DNA of 64,000 nucleotides from CAXBCP01 sp963974055. Its GTDB lineage: Bacteria; Pseudomonadota; Alphaproteobacteria; MPNO01; UBA830. The notes under the pieces were generated by a model. The model was not told the origin of the DNA, did not search any database, and was given only the letters and a program-made list of their open reading frames with translations. Within the stretch, counting starts at the first letter, position 1. Every line of letters begins with the position of its first letter. The translations under genes were made by a program, and so were the position numbers. Where the stretch lies: the NCBI GenBank assembly GCA_963974055.1, contig CAXBCP010000012.1:62001-126000 (forward strand). Reading direction: 5' to 3'. Of this stretch, positions 25,545 through 35,137 are shown piece after piece.

Positions 25545-26810
25545 ATGATCCAGACCCTCGCGCAGAAGATCATCGCCAACGCCGCCGGCCGGGACTCGGT
25601 GACCCCCGGCGAGATTGTGACCTGTGCGGTCGACCTGGCGATGATCCACGATTCCGGCGGCCCGCGGCGGGTTCAGCCGATCCTGGAAAAACTGGGCGTC
25701 GGTGTGTGGGACCCGGCGAAAGTGGTGCTGATCTCGGATCACTATGTCCCGGCGGTGGATGCCGAAAGCGCGCGTATTCTCGACCTCACCCGCAAATTCG
25801 CCGCCGCGCAGAACCTGCCCAATTTTTACGATATGCAGGGCATCTGCCATATCGTTCTGCCGGAGCGCGGTCATCTGAAGCCTGGCATGTTCGTCGTCGG
25901 CGGCGACAGCCATTCGCCGACCGGCGGCGCCTTCGGCTGTTTCATGTTCGGCATCGGCGCGACCGACATGGCGGGCGTGCTGGCGACCGGCGAAACCTGG
26001 GTCCGGGTGCCCGAGACCATCCGGATAGAGGTCACGGGCGGGCTGCCGCCGGGGGTCAGCGCCAAGGACGTGATGCTCGCCCTGTGCGCCCGGCTCGGCA
26101 TGGATGGCGGCGACTACCAGGTGATCGAATATACCGGCGATACCATTGCCGCTCTGCCGATGGCGGAACGCATGACCCTGTGCAACATGGCGGCGGAACT
26201 CGGCGCCCAGACGGGGCTGGTCGCGGCGGACGAAACCACGGCCGAATTCATTCGCAAGGCGGGCGCCGAGCCGGGCGACACCGGCCGCTGGCGGAACGAT
26301 GCCGGTGCGCCCGTGCGGGAGACCCATGTGATCGACGTTGCGGCGCTCGGACCGCAGATCGCCGCACCGCATAGCCCGGCGAATTCGGGACCGGTGGCGG
26401 ACATCGCCGGCACCCGCATCGACCAGGCCTATATCGGCGCCTGTACCGGCGCGAAACTTGTCGATCTTCATATGGCGGCGCAGGTTCTGAAAGGGCGGAA
26501 AGTGACAGCGGGCGTGCGGCTGCTGGTCGCGCCCGCGTCGCAAAAGGACATGACATCGGCGGCCGCCGACGGCACGCTGGCCGTCCTCACCCGGGCGGGC
26601 GCGATCCTGATGCCGTCGGGCTGCGGTGCCTGCGCGGGGTACGGCGCAGGCGTGCTGGCCGACCGCGAGGTGTGCATTGCCTCGACGGCGCGGAATTTCA
26701 AGGGCCGGATGGGGGCGACGACCTCCGAGGTGTATCTCGGCAATCCCTATTCGGTGGCGGCGGCGGCGGTCGCCGGGGAAATCCGCGATCCGCGGGAATT
26801 TCTGTCGTGA
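25545..26810 (+). CDS. aconitase-superfamily hydro-lyase, large subunit (LeuC-like)
   Basis: 4Fe-4S dehydratase subunit of 421 residues, started at ATG 25545. Cluster cysteines are in ACTGAKLVD and SGCGAC. Other marks are FVVGGDSHSPTGGAFGCFMFGIGATDMA and TARNFKGRMG. Size and sequence fit the isopropylmalate isomerase branch, but it is placed in a catabolic operon with a hydantoinase pair, far from leuA. A related use is 2,3-dimethylmalate dehydratase (DmdAB) in nicotinate fermentation. The real substrate is unknown. The small subunit starts inside its last codons. Confidence 0.88.
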   Translation: MIQTLAQKIIANAAGRDSVTPGEIVTCAVDLAMIHDSGGPRRVQPILEKLGVGVWDPAKVVLISDHYVPAVDAESARILDLTRKFAAAQNLPNFYDMQGICHIVLPERGHLKPGMFVVGGDSHSPTGGAFGCFMFGIGATDMAGVLATGETWVRVPETIRIEVTGGLPPGVSAKDVMLALCARLGMDGGDYQVIEYTGDTIAALPMAERMTLCNMAAELGAQTGLVAADETTAEFIRKAGAEPGDTGRWRNDAGAPVRETHVIDVAALGPQIAAPHSPANSGPVADIAGTRIDQAYIGACTGAKLVDLHMAAQVLKGRKVTAGVRLLVAPASQKDMTSAAADGTLAVLTRAGAILMPSGCGACAGYGAGVLADREVCIASTARNFKGRMGATTSEVYLGNPYSVAAAAVAGEIRDPREFLS

Positions 26811-27334
26811 CGGCGCCGGTTTCTGCTCCCGGCATGATCGCGCGGGCGAAGGCCTGGGCCTATGGCGACGAGATCGATACCGACGTGCTGGCGCCCGGGC
26901 TGTATATGAAAAGCCCGCTCGAAGAGATGGCCCGTCATTGCCTGGAAACCGTCGATCCGGATTTCGTGCCCAATGTGCGCGCCGGCGACGTGATCTGTGC
27001 GGGGCGCAATTTCGGTATGGGCTCGTCGCGGGAACAGGCGGCGCAGTCGCTGGCGTTTCACGGGATCGCTGCCGTCCTGGCGCCGTCCTTTGGCGGGATT
27101 TTTTACAGGAACGCCATCAATCACGGGCTGATGGCGCTGGTCTGCGCCGATGCGCCGAAAATCGCCGCAGGACACCACGTATCGATCGATGCGGTGTCCG
27201 GTACGGTCCGCGATCTGGATGCCGGGGCCGACTATCGGTGCGATCCGATGCCGGCGCATCTGCTTGCCATGCTTGCCGATGGCGGGCTGGTGCCGCATCT
27301 CGAAAAACGTTTTGCGCAAAAGGACAGAGCATGA
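26807..27334 (+). CDS. aconitase-superfamily hydro-lyase, small subunit (LeuD-like)
   Basis: Swivel-domain partner of the large subunit, supplying substrate-recognition residues. GTG 26807 is chosen because it overlaps the previous TGA and follows GGGAA at a good distance; ATG 26834 (MIARAKAWAYGDE) has no ribosome site. The product is 175 residues. Family marks are GDEIDTDVLAPG, GRNFGMGSSREQAAQ with the substrate-binding Ser-Ser-Arg, and APSFGGIFYRNAINHGL. It overlaps hyuB as ATGA. Confidence 0.88.
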   Translation: MTAPVSAPGMIARAKAWAYGDEIDTDVLAPGLYMKSPLEEMARHCLETVDPDFVPNVRAGDVICAGRNFGMGSSREQAAQSLAFHGIAAVLAPSFGGIFYRNAINHGLMALVCADAPKIAAGHHVSIDAVSGTVRDLDAGADYRCDPMPAHLLAMLADGGLVPHLEKRFAQKDRA

Positions 27335-29073
27335 CCGTCGATCCCGTAACCCTCGCCGTCATCAAAGGCCGGCTGGAGCAGATCGCCGACGAGATGGATG
27401 TGACCCTGTTCCGCGCCGCCTTCAGCCCGGTGATCGCCGAAGCCCGCGATGCGTCCCACGGCATCTACGAAGCGGGCACCGGCGATACCCTGATCCAGGG
27501 CAAGGAAGGCCTGCCGATTTTCGTCGGTGTCATGTCCTTCGCAGTGAAAACCGGCATTGCCAAGGCCGAGGCGGATGGCGGCGCCGAGGACGGCGACCTT
27601 TGGATTTTCAACGATCCCTATGCCGGCGGCACGCATCTGTCGGACTTCAAGATCGTGCGGCCGTATTTCCGCGACGGCGAGCTGTATTGCTGGCTGTCCT
27701 CGGTCGGACACTGGCACGATGTCGGCGGCGGCGTGCCGGGGAACTACAACCCGTCGGCGACCGACTGCTTCCAGGAAGGCTTCGTGATGCCGCCCGTAAA
27801 GCTGATGGACAGGGGCGTTCTCCGCCAGGATATCGTGTCGGTGCTGACGGCGAACAGCCGGCTGCCGGGCAGTTCCTACGGCGACCTGATGGGACAGATC
27901 AATTCGCTCGACCTCGGCGTCCGGCGGATGGACGACCTGCTCGACGATTACGGCAAGGAGACCGTCCGCGACGTGTTTGCCGAACTGAAGGAACGCTCGT
28001 CTCGCCAGATGCGGAGCCTGATCGGAGATCTGCCCGACGGCACGTATTCGACCGAGGAATTCCTCGACAATGACGGCATAGAGGACGAGCCGCTGAAAAT
28101 CGCGCTCGACCTCACCATCGACGGCGGCACGCTGACCTTCGATTTTTCGCGGTCGGCGGATGCCTGCGCGGGGCCGATGAACATCTCCGAGACGACGGCG
28201 ATCGCCGCGACCTATGTCGCATTGAAGCACGTTTTCCGCGACGTGCCGGCAAATGGCGGGGTGCTGGAGCCGATCACGTTTGTCATTCCCGAAGGCAGGA
28301 TCCTGTCGGCGGTCGCGCCGCGCCCGGTGGGCGGTTACACGGAAACCATCCTGCGGCTGATCGATATCGTGTTCAGCACCTTTGGAAAGGTGCAGGCGGA
28401 ACTGGCGCCGGCAAACGGTTACGGCACCATCAACGCGGTGTCGATCAACGGCCGCCTGCCCGGGCAGTCCCGCCCGTGGGTGTTCTTCACGTTCTTCGGC
28501 GGCGGTCTTGGGGGTCATTCCGGCGGGGACGGGTTGACCCACGGCAATGCGGCGATTTCCATGGCGACGATCCCGCCCGTGGAAATCCTGGAAGCGGCAT
28601 TGCCGATCCTGTTCACCCAATGGGCAATCCGGCCCGATTCCGCAGGGCCCGGCAAACATCGCGGCGGCCTGGGCGCCATTTACGAAATTGAATTGCTGGC
28701 GGACCGCGGCACCGGTTTCGTGTTTGCCGAGCGCGGGCGGTTTCCGCCGCGGGGCAGCGCCGGCGGCGGCGATGCGGCGCTGAACGTCGTGAGTTACGAA
28801 CAGGATGACGGCCGCCATATCCCGGCGATGACGTCCAAGGCGGTCGATATCCGCCTGCGCGAAGGCAACCGGATTCGTATCGAATCGCCGGGCGGCGGGG
28901 GCTACGGCCCGGCGACCCGGCGCGACCCCGACATGGTTGCGGAGGATGTCCGTCTCGGCTTTGTCAGCCGCGAGAACGCGGGCCGTCAGTACGGCGTGGT
29001 TCTGGCCGGGGACGGCAGTGTCGACCGGGCGGCAACGAATGCCGCACGCGCCGCGACGGGACCGGCACAATGA
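27331..29073 (+). CDS. hydantoinase B/oxoprolinase family subunit (HyuB)
   Basis: Subunit of ATP-dependent cyclic-amide hydrolases or carboxylases such as N-methylhydantoinase, 5-oxoprolinase and acetone/acetophenone carboxylases. The ATG at 27331 overlaps the preceding stop; 580 residues. Family marks are RLEQIADEMDVTLFRAAFSP, DLWIFNDPYAGGTHLSDFKI, GHWHDVGGGVPGNYNPSATD, and the Gly-rich SPGGGGYGPATRRDP near the end. It is coupled to hyuA downstream. Pairing with HyuA supports an ATP-driven ring-opening or carboxylation step. Confidence 0.9.
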   Translation: MTVDPVTLAVIKGRLEQIADEMDVTLFRAAFSPVIAEARDASHGIYEAGTGDTLIQGKEGLPIFVGVMSFAVKTGIAKAEADGGAEDGDLWIFNDPYAGGTHLSDFKIVRPYFRDGELYCWLSSVGHWHDVGGGVPGNYNPSATDCFQEGFVMPPVKLMDRGVLRQDIVSVLTANSRLPGSSYGDLMGQINSLDLGVRRMDDLLDDYGKETVRDVFAELKERSSRQMRSLIGDLPDGTYSTEEFLDNDGIEDEPLKIALDLTIDGGTLTFDFSRSADACAGPMNISETTAIAATYVALKHVFRDVPANGGVLEPITFVIPEGRILSAVAPRPVGGYTETILRLIDIVFSTFGKVQAELAPANGYGTINAVSINGRLPGQSRPWVFFTFFGGGLGGHSGGDGLTHGNAAISMATIPPVEILEAALPILFTQWAIRPDSAGPGKHRGGLGAIYEIELLADRGTGFVFAERGRFPPRGSAGGGDAALNVVSYEQDDGRHIPAMTSKAVDIRLREGNRIRIESPGGGGYGPATRRDPDMVAEDVRLGFVSRENAGRQYGVVLAGDGSVDRAATNAARAATGPAQ

Positions 29074-31124
29074 CCGCGTCGCGAACGGCGATTGTCGGCG
29101 TCGATGTCGGCGGCACGTTTACGGATGTGTTCTGGCTGGATGAAGCGACCGGCGAATGCCGCGTGGCCAAGGTCCCGTCGACGCCGGACGACCAGTCGCG
29201 CGGGTTTATCGAAGGAGTCGTCGCCGGCGCGGGGGATAGCGGTATTCCGGCGCTTGCCAATGTCGTCCACGGGACGACGGTCGGCACCAACGCCTTGCTC
29301 GAACGCAAGGGATCGAAAACCGGGCTTATCACGACGGCCGGGTTCCGCGATATCCTGGAGATGCGCCGCCGCGACCGGCCGGAAACATGGGGGCTCCGCG
29401 GGTCCTACACGCCGGTTATCCCGCGGGATATGAGGATCGAGGTAGAGGAACGCGTCCTTGCCGACGGGTCTGTCCGGACCGTTGTCGATACGGCAGCCGT
29501 AACTGCCGCGGCACGGCAACTGCTCGATGCCGGTGCCGAAGCGCTCGCCATCATGTTCGTGAATTCCTACGCGAATGCGGCGAACGAGCGGGCGGCGCTC
29601 GACGCCGTGCGCACGATCTGGCCGAACGGGCATATCACGGTGTCCAGCGACATCCTGCCGGAGCTGCGCGAGTTCGAGCGCGCCTCGACCACGGCGCTCA
29701 ACGCGACGCTCCAGCCGGTGATCGGCCGCTACCTGCAAAACCTGGAAACGTCGCTGGCCGCCGCCGGGTTCGACGGCGATATCCTGATCGTTCAGTCTAA
29801 CGGCGGGGTGATGAGTGTCGATACCGCGCGGGAAGTTCCCGTGCGGACGGCGCTGTCCGGCCCGGCGGCGGGCGTGATTGCCGGCGCGCATATCGCAAAG
29901 GCGGCGGGGTATCCGAATATCGTCACCTGCGATATGGGCGGCACCAGCTTCGACGTCGCTCTCGTGGCGGACGGGGAAAGTGCGCTGGCGGCGCAGACGT
30001 CAATCGATTTCGGCCTTGTTGTCCGCACGCCGATGATCCAGATCACGACCATCGGCGCCGGCGGCGGGTCGGTCGCCTGGGTGGACCGGGGCGGCATTCT
30101 CCAGATCGGCCCGGAAAGCGCCGGCGCGTTTCCCGGCCCCGCCTGCTACGGGCAGGGCAACGACCGGCCGACGGTGACGGATGCGAACGTCCTGCTGGGG
30201 CGAATCAATGCCGGGCGTCCGATCGGCGGAAAGATCGCGGCGCTGGACCTCGATGCCGCGGCGGCGGCGATCCGCAAACATGTGGGCGAACCGCTCGGCC
30301 TGAACGATCTCGATGCGGCGGAGGCCATTATCCGGGTCGCCAATTCGCGCATGGCGGGGGCGATCCGGCTGGTATCCATCGAACGCGGGCACGATCCGAG
30401 AAAGTTTACGGCAATGCCGTTCGGCGGCGGCGGCGCCCTGCATACCGGCGCGCTGGTCCACGAGGTCGGGCTTGCCGGCGCGCTCGTGCCGCGTTTCCCG
30501 GGGGTGACAAGCGCCATCGGCTGCGTGATTGCCGATATGCGCCACGACTTTGTGCAGACCCTGAACAGCCTGCTCGACGATCTCGACCTCGCCGGGCTGG
30601 CCGCCGGGATCGACCGTCTCGCGGCCGAAGGCCGGGACCGCCTTGCCGGCGCCGGTGTGACCTTGGACGGGATCGAGGAAATCGTCGAACTGGATATGCT
30701 CTATGTCGGCCAGACCCATACGGTTGCGACACCGCTTTCGGCGGGCGCGACAAGCGTTGGTGCAATCCGCAATGCCTTTGAGGAAAGCTATCGCCGCGAT
30801 TACGGCCGCGTGCTCGACGGCATTCCCTGCCGGGTGATGAATTTGCGGGTGTCCGTGATCGGCCGCCGCCCGGGCTTCGACCTGTCGGTGCTGGCGCCGT
30901 CTGCAGAGGCGTCGGAGGCGGGCGCGGAACGTCCGGGCCGTCCGGTGTACGTCCAGGGCGCCTGGCACGATGCCCGTGTCTATGACCGTCTTCTGCTGCC
31001 GGTCGGGGCGGTAATTCCCGGCCCTGCAATTCTCGAACAGGCCGATGCGACGACGTTTATCGACCCGGGCCTCGCGGGGCGCGTGGACGATTACGGCAAC
31101 GTCATCGTCGAACGGGAAAAATGA
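29070..31124 (+). CDS. hydantoinase A/oxoprolinase family subunit (HyuA)
   Basis: ATP-binding partner of HyuB, with an actin/Hsp70-like fold. The 684 residues start at ATG 29070 (ATGA overlap). The phosphate loop is GVDVGGTFTDVFWLD (residues 10-24), a second fold element is TCDMGGTSFDVALV, and GAGGGSVAWVDRGG is typical. The separate A and B genes resemble methylhydantoinase and acetone-carboxylase sets rather than the fused 5-oxoprolinase. There is no gamma subunit as in acetone carboxylase. It is coupled to the next flavoprotein. Confidence 0.92.
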   Translation: MTASRTAIVGVDVGGTFTDVFWLDEATGECRVAKVPSTPDDQSRGFIEGVVAGAGDSGIPALANVVHGTTVGTNALLERKGSKTGLITTAGFRDILEMRRRDRPETWGLRGSYTPVIPRDMRIEVEERVLADGSVRTVVDTAAVTAAARQLLDAGAEALAIMFVNSYANAANERAALDAVRTIWPNGHITVSSDILPELREFERASTTALNATLQPVIGRYLQNLETSLAAAGFDGDILIVQSNGGVMSVDTAREVPVRTALSGPAAGVIAGAHIAKAAGYPNIVTCDMGGTSFDVALVADGESALAAQTSIDFGLVVRTPMIQITTIGAGGGSVAWVDRGGILQIGPESAGAFPGPACYGQGNDRPTVTDANVLLGRINAGRPIGGKIAALDLDAAAAAIRKHVGEPLGLNDLDAAEAIIRVANSRMAGAIRLVSIERGHDPRKFTAMPFGGGGALHTGALVHEVGLAGALVPRFPGVTSAIGCVIADMRHDFVQTLNSLLDDLDLAGLAAGIDRLAAEGRDRLAGAGVTLDGIEEIVELDMLYVGQTHTVATPLSAGATSVGAIRNAFEESYRRDYGRVLDGIPCRVMNLRVSVIGRRPGFDLSVLAPSAEASEAGAERPGRPVYVQGAWHDARVYDRLLLPVGAVIPGPAILEQADATTFIDPGLAGRVDDYGNVIVEREK

Positions 31125-32518
31125 CGGTTGTTTTCGATGACACGGCCGCGTTCGATGTCCGGGTGCCGGTCGTCGTCATCGGTGCGGGGGCGTGCGGGAT
31201 TGTCGCTGCCCTGACCGCGAAGGATTCCGGCGCGGACGTGCTGGTGATCGAACGCGATGAAATTCCGCAGGGATCGACCGCCCTGTCGTCGGGCATGATT
31301 CCCGCCTGCGGCACGCGCTTTCAGCATGCGCGTGGCATCGACGACCCGGTCGCGCTATTGGCCGCCGATATCCACCGGAAATCGCGCGGCAATGCCGATC
31401 CCGATCTTGTCGATGCCGTCTGCCGGGAATCGGCGCCCGCCGTCGAATGGCTGACCGATTATCACGGCGTGCCACTGCAGTTGGTGGACGGGTTCAGGTA
31501 TCCCGGCCACAGCGTGTTGCGGATGCATGCGCCGCCGTCAAAGACCGGTGCGGAACTGATCGGCGCGCTGACCAGTGCGGCGGCGGCTGCGGATATCGAT
31601 ATTCTGACCCACGCCCGCGTATCGACGCTGGTGGCGGGCAGGGCCGGCGATATCCGCGGCGTGGCGGTCGAACGCCCCGACGGGTCCGTGGAACGCATCG
31701 GCTGCGATACACTGGTGCTCGCCTGCAACGGCTATGGCGGCAACCCGGCCATGGTGCGGGACTACATTCCGGAAATCGCCGACGCGGTCTTTGCCGGTCA
31801 TACGGGCAACCGGGGCGACGCGATCGACTGGGGACGGGCGCTCGGCGCCGGCATTCGGGATATGGGCGCCTATCAGGGGCACGGGTCCTGGGCGTCGCCG
31901 CACGGGATGCTGATCACCTGGGCGGTGATGACCGAGGGCGGCATCCAGGTAAACCGGGACGGGCGACGCTTTTCGAACGAACACCAGGGCTATTCCGAAG
32001 CCGCGGTGGACGTGCTTGCGCAGCCGGGCGGCGTCGCCTGGAACGTGTACGACCGGCGCATTCACGACCTTGGCATGACCTTCGCGGATTACCGCGATGC
32101 CGTGGATGCCGGTGCGGTGAAGCAGGGGGACGATGCCGCCGCCCTGGCGGCGGCCTGCGATCTGGACGGTGACACGCTTGGCCGGACCCTCGCAGATTGC
32201 GCCGCATACGCAGCGGGGCGGGCGGCATGTCCCCATGGACGGGATTTTACCCGGAACCCGGCGCTGGCGGCACCGTATTACGCGATCCGGGTAACGGGGG
32301 CGCTTTTTCATACCCAGGGCGGTCTCGCCATCGATCCGGCGGCCCGCGTCCTCCGCGAGGACGGCAGCGCATTCCCGAACCTGTTTGCCGGCGGCGGCGC
32401 GGCGCGCGGCGTTTCCGGCAATGCCGTCTGGGGCTACCTGTCCGGAAACGGTCTGCTGACGGCGGTGACGCTGGGCCGCATCGCCGGGCGCAATGCGGCC
32501 GCGCAGGTCTTGCGCTAG
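31121..32518 (+). CDS. FAD-dependent oxidoreductase, fumarate-reductase/ketosteroid-dehydrogenase fold
   Basis: Second flavoprotein of this superfamily in the window, 465 residues, coupled to hyuA by ATGA. The dinucleotide motif is VVVIGAGACGIVAALTAKDSG. PQGSTALSSGMIPACG is the FAD-contact stretch, LVLACNGYGGNP the central strand, and GGGAARGVSGNAVWGYLSGNG the C-terminal FAD site. There is no signal peptide or tethered heme or FMN domain, so a soluble dehydrogenase is likely. It closes the coupled set 25545-32518. Confidence 0.85.
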   Translation: MTVVFDDTAAFDVRVPVVVIGAGACGIVAALTAKDSGADVLVIERDEIPQGSTALSSGMIPACGTRFQHARGIDDPVALLAADIHRKSRGNADPDLVDAVCRESAPAVEWLTDYHGVPLQLVDGFRYPGHSVLRMHAPPSKTGAELIGALTSAAAAADIDILTHARVSTLVAGRAGDIRGVAVERPDGSVERIGCDTLVLACNGYGGNPAMVRDYIPEIADAVFAGHTGNRGDAIDWGRALGAGIRDMGAYQGHGSWASPHGMLITWAVMTEGGIQVNRDGRRFSNEHQGYSEAAVDVLAQPGGVAWNVYDRRIHDLGMTFADYRDAVDAGAVKQGDDAAALAAACDLDGDTLGRTLADCAAYAAGRAACPHGRDFTRNPALAAPYYAIRVTGALFHTQGGLAIDPAARVLREDGSAFPNLFAGGGAARGVSGNAVWGYLSGNGLLTAVTLGRIAGRNAAAQVLR

Positions 32519-32603
32519 GCCGGGGCGTTGGGTATTCCCATACGGTGGCGTACGGGGTTTGCGGCGCCACCAATTCAGCGAAATCAGGGTCCGAAAGCAC
32601 AGC

Positions 32604-34952
32604 ATGCAGTTTGAGAAAATCGGGAAGCCCGTTCGACGGCGCGAAGACATTCGGCTGCTGACCGGGCAGGGATCGTTCAGCGACGACTGGGCGGTCGCCG
32701 GGCAGGCGCACATGGTGGTGGTGAGATCGACCCATGCGCATGCCGTCCTCAACGGAATCGATATGACGGACGCGATGGCGATGCCCGGCGTGCTCGGAAT
32801 CTATACCGGCGCGGATTGCGACGCCGACGGCCTGTCGCAGATTCCGCACAGCCCGCTCCCGTCCACCACCCATGACCAGAAGCTCCATGGCCCCGGCGGT
32901 ACGGTGCCGTTTATCGGAAATCACATGCCGCTGCCGACCGACAAGGCACGCTATGTCGGCGAAGCCCTCGCCGTCGTTGTGGCCGAAACGCGGGAGCAGG
33001 CCGAAGATGCCGCGGATGCCGTGATTGTCGATTACGGCCCGTTGCCGAGCGTCACGGACACGAACAAGGCGGCCGCCGCCGGCGCCCCGACGATCTGGGA
33101 CGAAGTGCCCGACAATATCGGGATCGAGACGTTTTTCGGCGACAGGGAGGCGACGGACGCGGCGTTTGCAAAGGCCGAACATGTCGTCGAGATGGAATTC
33201 TATATCGACCGCGTGACCGGCGTGCCGATGGAGCCGCGCGCGGCGCTGGGCGACTACGATCCGGCCACGGACCGTTACACGATTTATGCCGGGTCCGGCG
33301 GCTCTGTCCGCCAGAAGCGCGAAATCGCCGAGGTTCTCGGTGTCGATGCGGAACAGGTCCGGGTCGTTTCAAAGGACGTTGGCGGCAATTTCGGCACGCG
33401 CAACCGGCTCTATGTGGAATTTCCGCTGGTCGGCTGGATCTCGCGGAAAATAGGCCGCCCGGTCAAGTTCACCTGCCGGCGCAGCGAATCCTTTATCAGC
33501 GACTACCAGGGTCGCGACCTGGTATCGAAGGTGTCGCTTGCAATTGACGCCAACGGACGTTTCCTGGCGATGCGCGCCGACAATCTCAGCAATGTCGGCT
33601 CCCGCATGGTGTCGCTGTCGCCCCTGAGCAAGGGGTCGGGGCTGATTACCGGATCCTACGATATTCCGGCGGCGCATCTGCGGTCGCGGGCGGTGTTCAG
33701 TAACACGCCGCCGACCAACGCCTATCGCAGTTCCGGCCGGCCCGAGGTCACGTTCGTGATCGAGCGGCTGGTGGAAACCGCCGCCCATGAGCTGGGTTTC
33801 GATCCGATCGACCTGCGCCGCCGCAACCTGGTGGGCCCGGAGATGATGCCGTATCCCAATGCTGTCGGGATGACCTATGACAGCGGCGAATACGCTGTGA
33901 GCATGGACATGGCGATGGAACTGGCCGACTGGGACGGCTTCGCCGCCCGTAAAAAGGAGGCCGAAGCGCGCGGCAAACTGCTGGGCCGCGGATTCGCGAA
34001 CTACGTGGAATCGTCCATCGGGACGCCCCGCGAACAGGCGGAAATTCACGTCCGGGCCGATGGCGGGATCGACCTGGTGATCGGCACCCAGCCGAGCGGA
34101 CAGGGCCACGAGACCAGTTTCGCGCAGGTCGCGGCCGAATGGCTCGGCGTCCCGATCGAAACCGTGACCGTCATCGTCGGCGATACCGATGTCGTCAAGG
34201 TGGGCGGGGGTTCCCATAGCGGCCGGTCGATGCGGATGGCCGGAACGGTGATCGTGAAGGCGGCGGACGAACTGATCGAAAAGGGCCGGCGTCTCGCCGC
34301 CTTCGTCCTCGAAGCGGCGGAAGCCGATATTGAATTCGATTCCGGGAAGTTCGTCATTCGCGGCACCGACCGGGAAATCGGGCTGTTCGACCTTGCCCGG
34401 GCGTTGTCGGACCGCGACGACCTGCCCGAACCGCTTGCCGGCGGGCTGTCCGTGATCGAGGACAATATCATGGAAACGCCCGTATTCCCGAATGGCTGCC
34501 ATGTCTGCGAGATAGAGATCGACCCCGATTCAGGCGCCTATGACGTTGTGCGCTATACGACGGTGGACGATGTCGGCCGGGCCATCAATCCGCTGATCGT
34601 CGACGGCCAGACCCATGGCGGGATCGTGCAGGGCGCCGGCGAAGCACTGGGCGAACTCTGTGCCATGGACCCGGAGACGGGACAGCCGCTGGCGGGCTCG
34701 TTCATGGATTATCACATGCCGCGCGCGGACGAATATCCGTCCTTCAGAACGGCTTTGAATGAAGTTCCGTCGCCGACGAATCCGCTGGGCGTGAAGGCCG
34801 GCGGCGAAGGCGGCACGACACCGGCACTTGCCGTCCTGGTGAACGGGTTCGTCGATGCGTTGCGGCCCTACGGCGTGCGCGATATCAGGATGCCCGTGAC
34901 CCCGAGAAAAATCTGGGACCTGATCCAGGCCGGGAAGGCGGGCGGTGCCTAA
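32604..34952 (+). CDS. molybdenum hydroxylase large subunit (xanthine dehydrogenase/CO dehydrogenase family), copy 1
   Basis: Catalytic subunit binding the molybdopterin-cytosine-dinucleotide cofactor. The ATG at 32604 gives 782 residues. Family marks are IGKPVRRREDIRLLTGQGSF, DVGGNFGTRNRLYVEF, GTQPSGQGHETSFAQVAAEW, and GGEGGTTPALAVLVNG containing the catalytic Glu. The active-site loop reads AYRSSGR, not AYRCSFR of true CO dehydrogenase and close to AYRGAGR of form II. No medium or 2Fe-2S subunit gene is attached; the nearest lie 366 bases downstream. It probably hydroxylates an aromatic, N-heterocyclic or aldehyde substrate. Confidence 0.88.
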   Translation: MQFEKIGKPVRRREDIRLLTGQGSFSDDWAVAGQAHMVVVRSTHAHAVLNGIDMTDAMAMPGVLGIYTGADCDADGLSQIPHSPLPSTTHDQKLHGPGGTVPFIGNHMPLPTDKARYVGEALAVVVAETREQAEDAADAVIVDYGPLPSVTDTNKAAAAGAPTIWDEVPDNIGIETFFGDREATDAAFAKAEHVVEMEFYIDRVTGVPMEPRAALGDYDPATDRYTIYAGSGGSVRQKREIAEVLGVDAEQVRVVSKDVGGNFGTRNRLYVEFPLVGWISRKIGRPVKFTCRRSESFISDYQGRDLVSKVSLAIDANGRFLAMRADNLSNVGSRMVSLSPLSKGSGLITGSYDIPAAHLRSRAVFSNTPPTNAYRSSGRPEVTFVIERLVETAAHELGFDPIDLRRRNLVGPEMMPYPNAVGMTYDSGEYAVSMDMAMELADWDGFAARKKEAEARGKLLGRGFANYVESSIGTPREQAEIHVRADGGIDLVIGTQPSGQGHETSFAQVAAEWLGVPIETVTVIVGDTDVVKVGGGSHSGRSMRMAGTVIVKAADELIEKGRRLAAFVLEAAEADIEFDSGKFVIRGTDREIGLFDLARALSDRDDLPEPLAGGLSVIEDNIMETPVFPNGCHVCEIEIDPDSGAYDVVRYTTVDDVGRAINPLIVDGQTHGGIVQGAGEALGELCAMDPETGQPLAGSFMDYHMPRADEYPSFRTALNEVPSPTNPLGVKAGGEGGTTPALAVLVNGFVDALRPYGVRDIRMPVTPRKIWDLIQAGKAGGA

Positions 34953-35113
34953 CCGATCAGGAAGAACGGGGCGAGCACCACTGCCCAGCTTGCAACCGCA
35001 CAGCCGAGAAAACAGGCGAGTTTTACGCGGGGCGACCATCCGGCATCGGGATTCCGGTCCTGCAGACCGGCATGGGCGACGTCGGGATGGCTGAGAACTG
35101 CATGTTGTGCCAT
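34949..35113 (-). CDS. small single-pass membrane protein, 54 residues
   Basis: Starts at 35113 after AAGGAG with a 6-base spacer, a strong ribosome site; an earlier in-frame ATG lies before that site. About 30 polar residues are followed by one helix, ACFLGCAVASWAVVLAPFFLIG, ending the protein. It runs against the two molybdenum hydroxylase loci, its stop overlapping that of copy 1 by 4 bases. No family recognised. It could be a tail-anchored accessory protein. Confidence 0.6.
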   Translation of the reverse strand: MAQHAVLSHPDVAHAGLQDRNPDAGWSPRVKLACFLGCAVASWAVVLAPFFLIG

Positions 35114-35123
35114 TGGACTCTCC

Positions 35124-35137
35124 TTGAGTTGACTCAA
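35124..35137. promoter_or_regulatory. inverted repeat upstream of the small membrane protein gene
   Basis: TTGAGT-TG-ACTCAA has perfect 6-base arms. On the minus strand it lies just before, and touching, the AAGGAG ribosome site of the 54-residue protein, in the gap that also precedes the hydroxylase genes. It may be an operator or a hairpin that masks the ribosome site. Confidence 0.4.

Noticed and set aside
23312..25579. 755-codon open frame on the minus strand
   Set aside because: Antisense shadow of TRAP system 1, whose three genes are well supported by family motifs and signal or membrane segments.
25545..27334. leuCD for leucine synthesis
   Set aside because: The pair is coupled to hyuBA and follows a TRAP operon, far from leuA; a catabolic hydro-lyase is more likely, although the family branch is the same.
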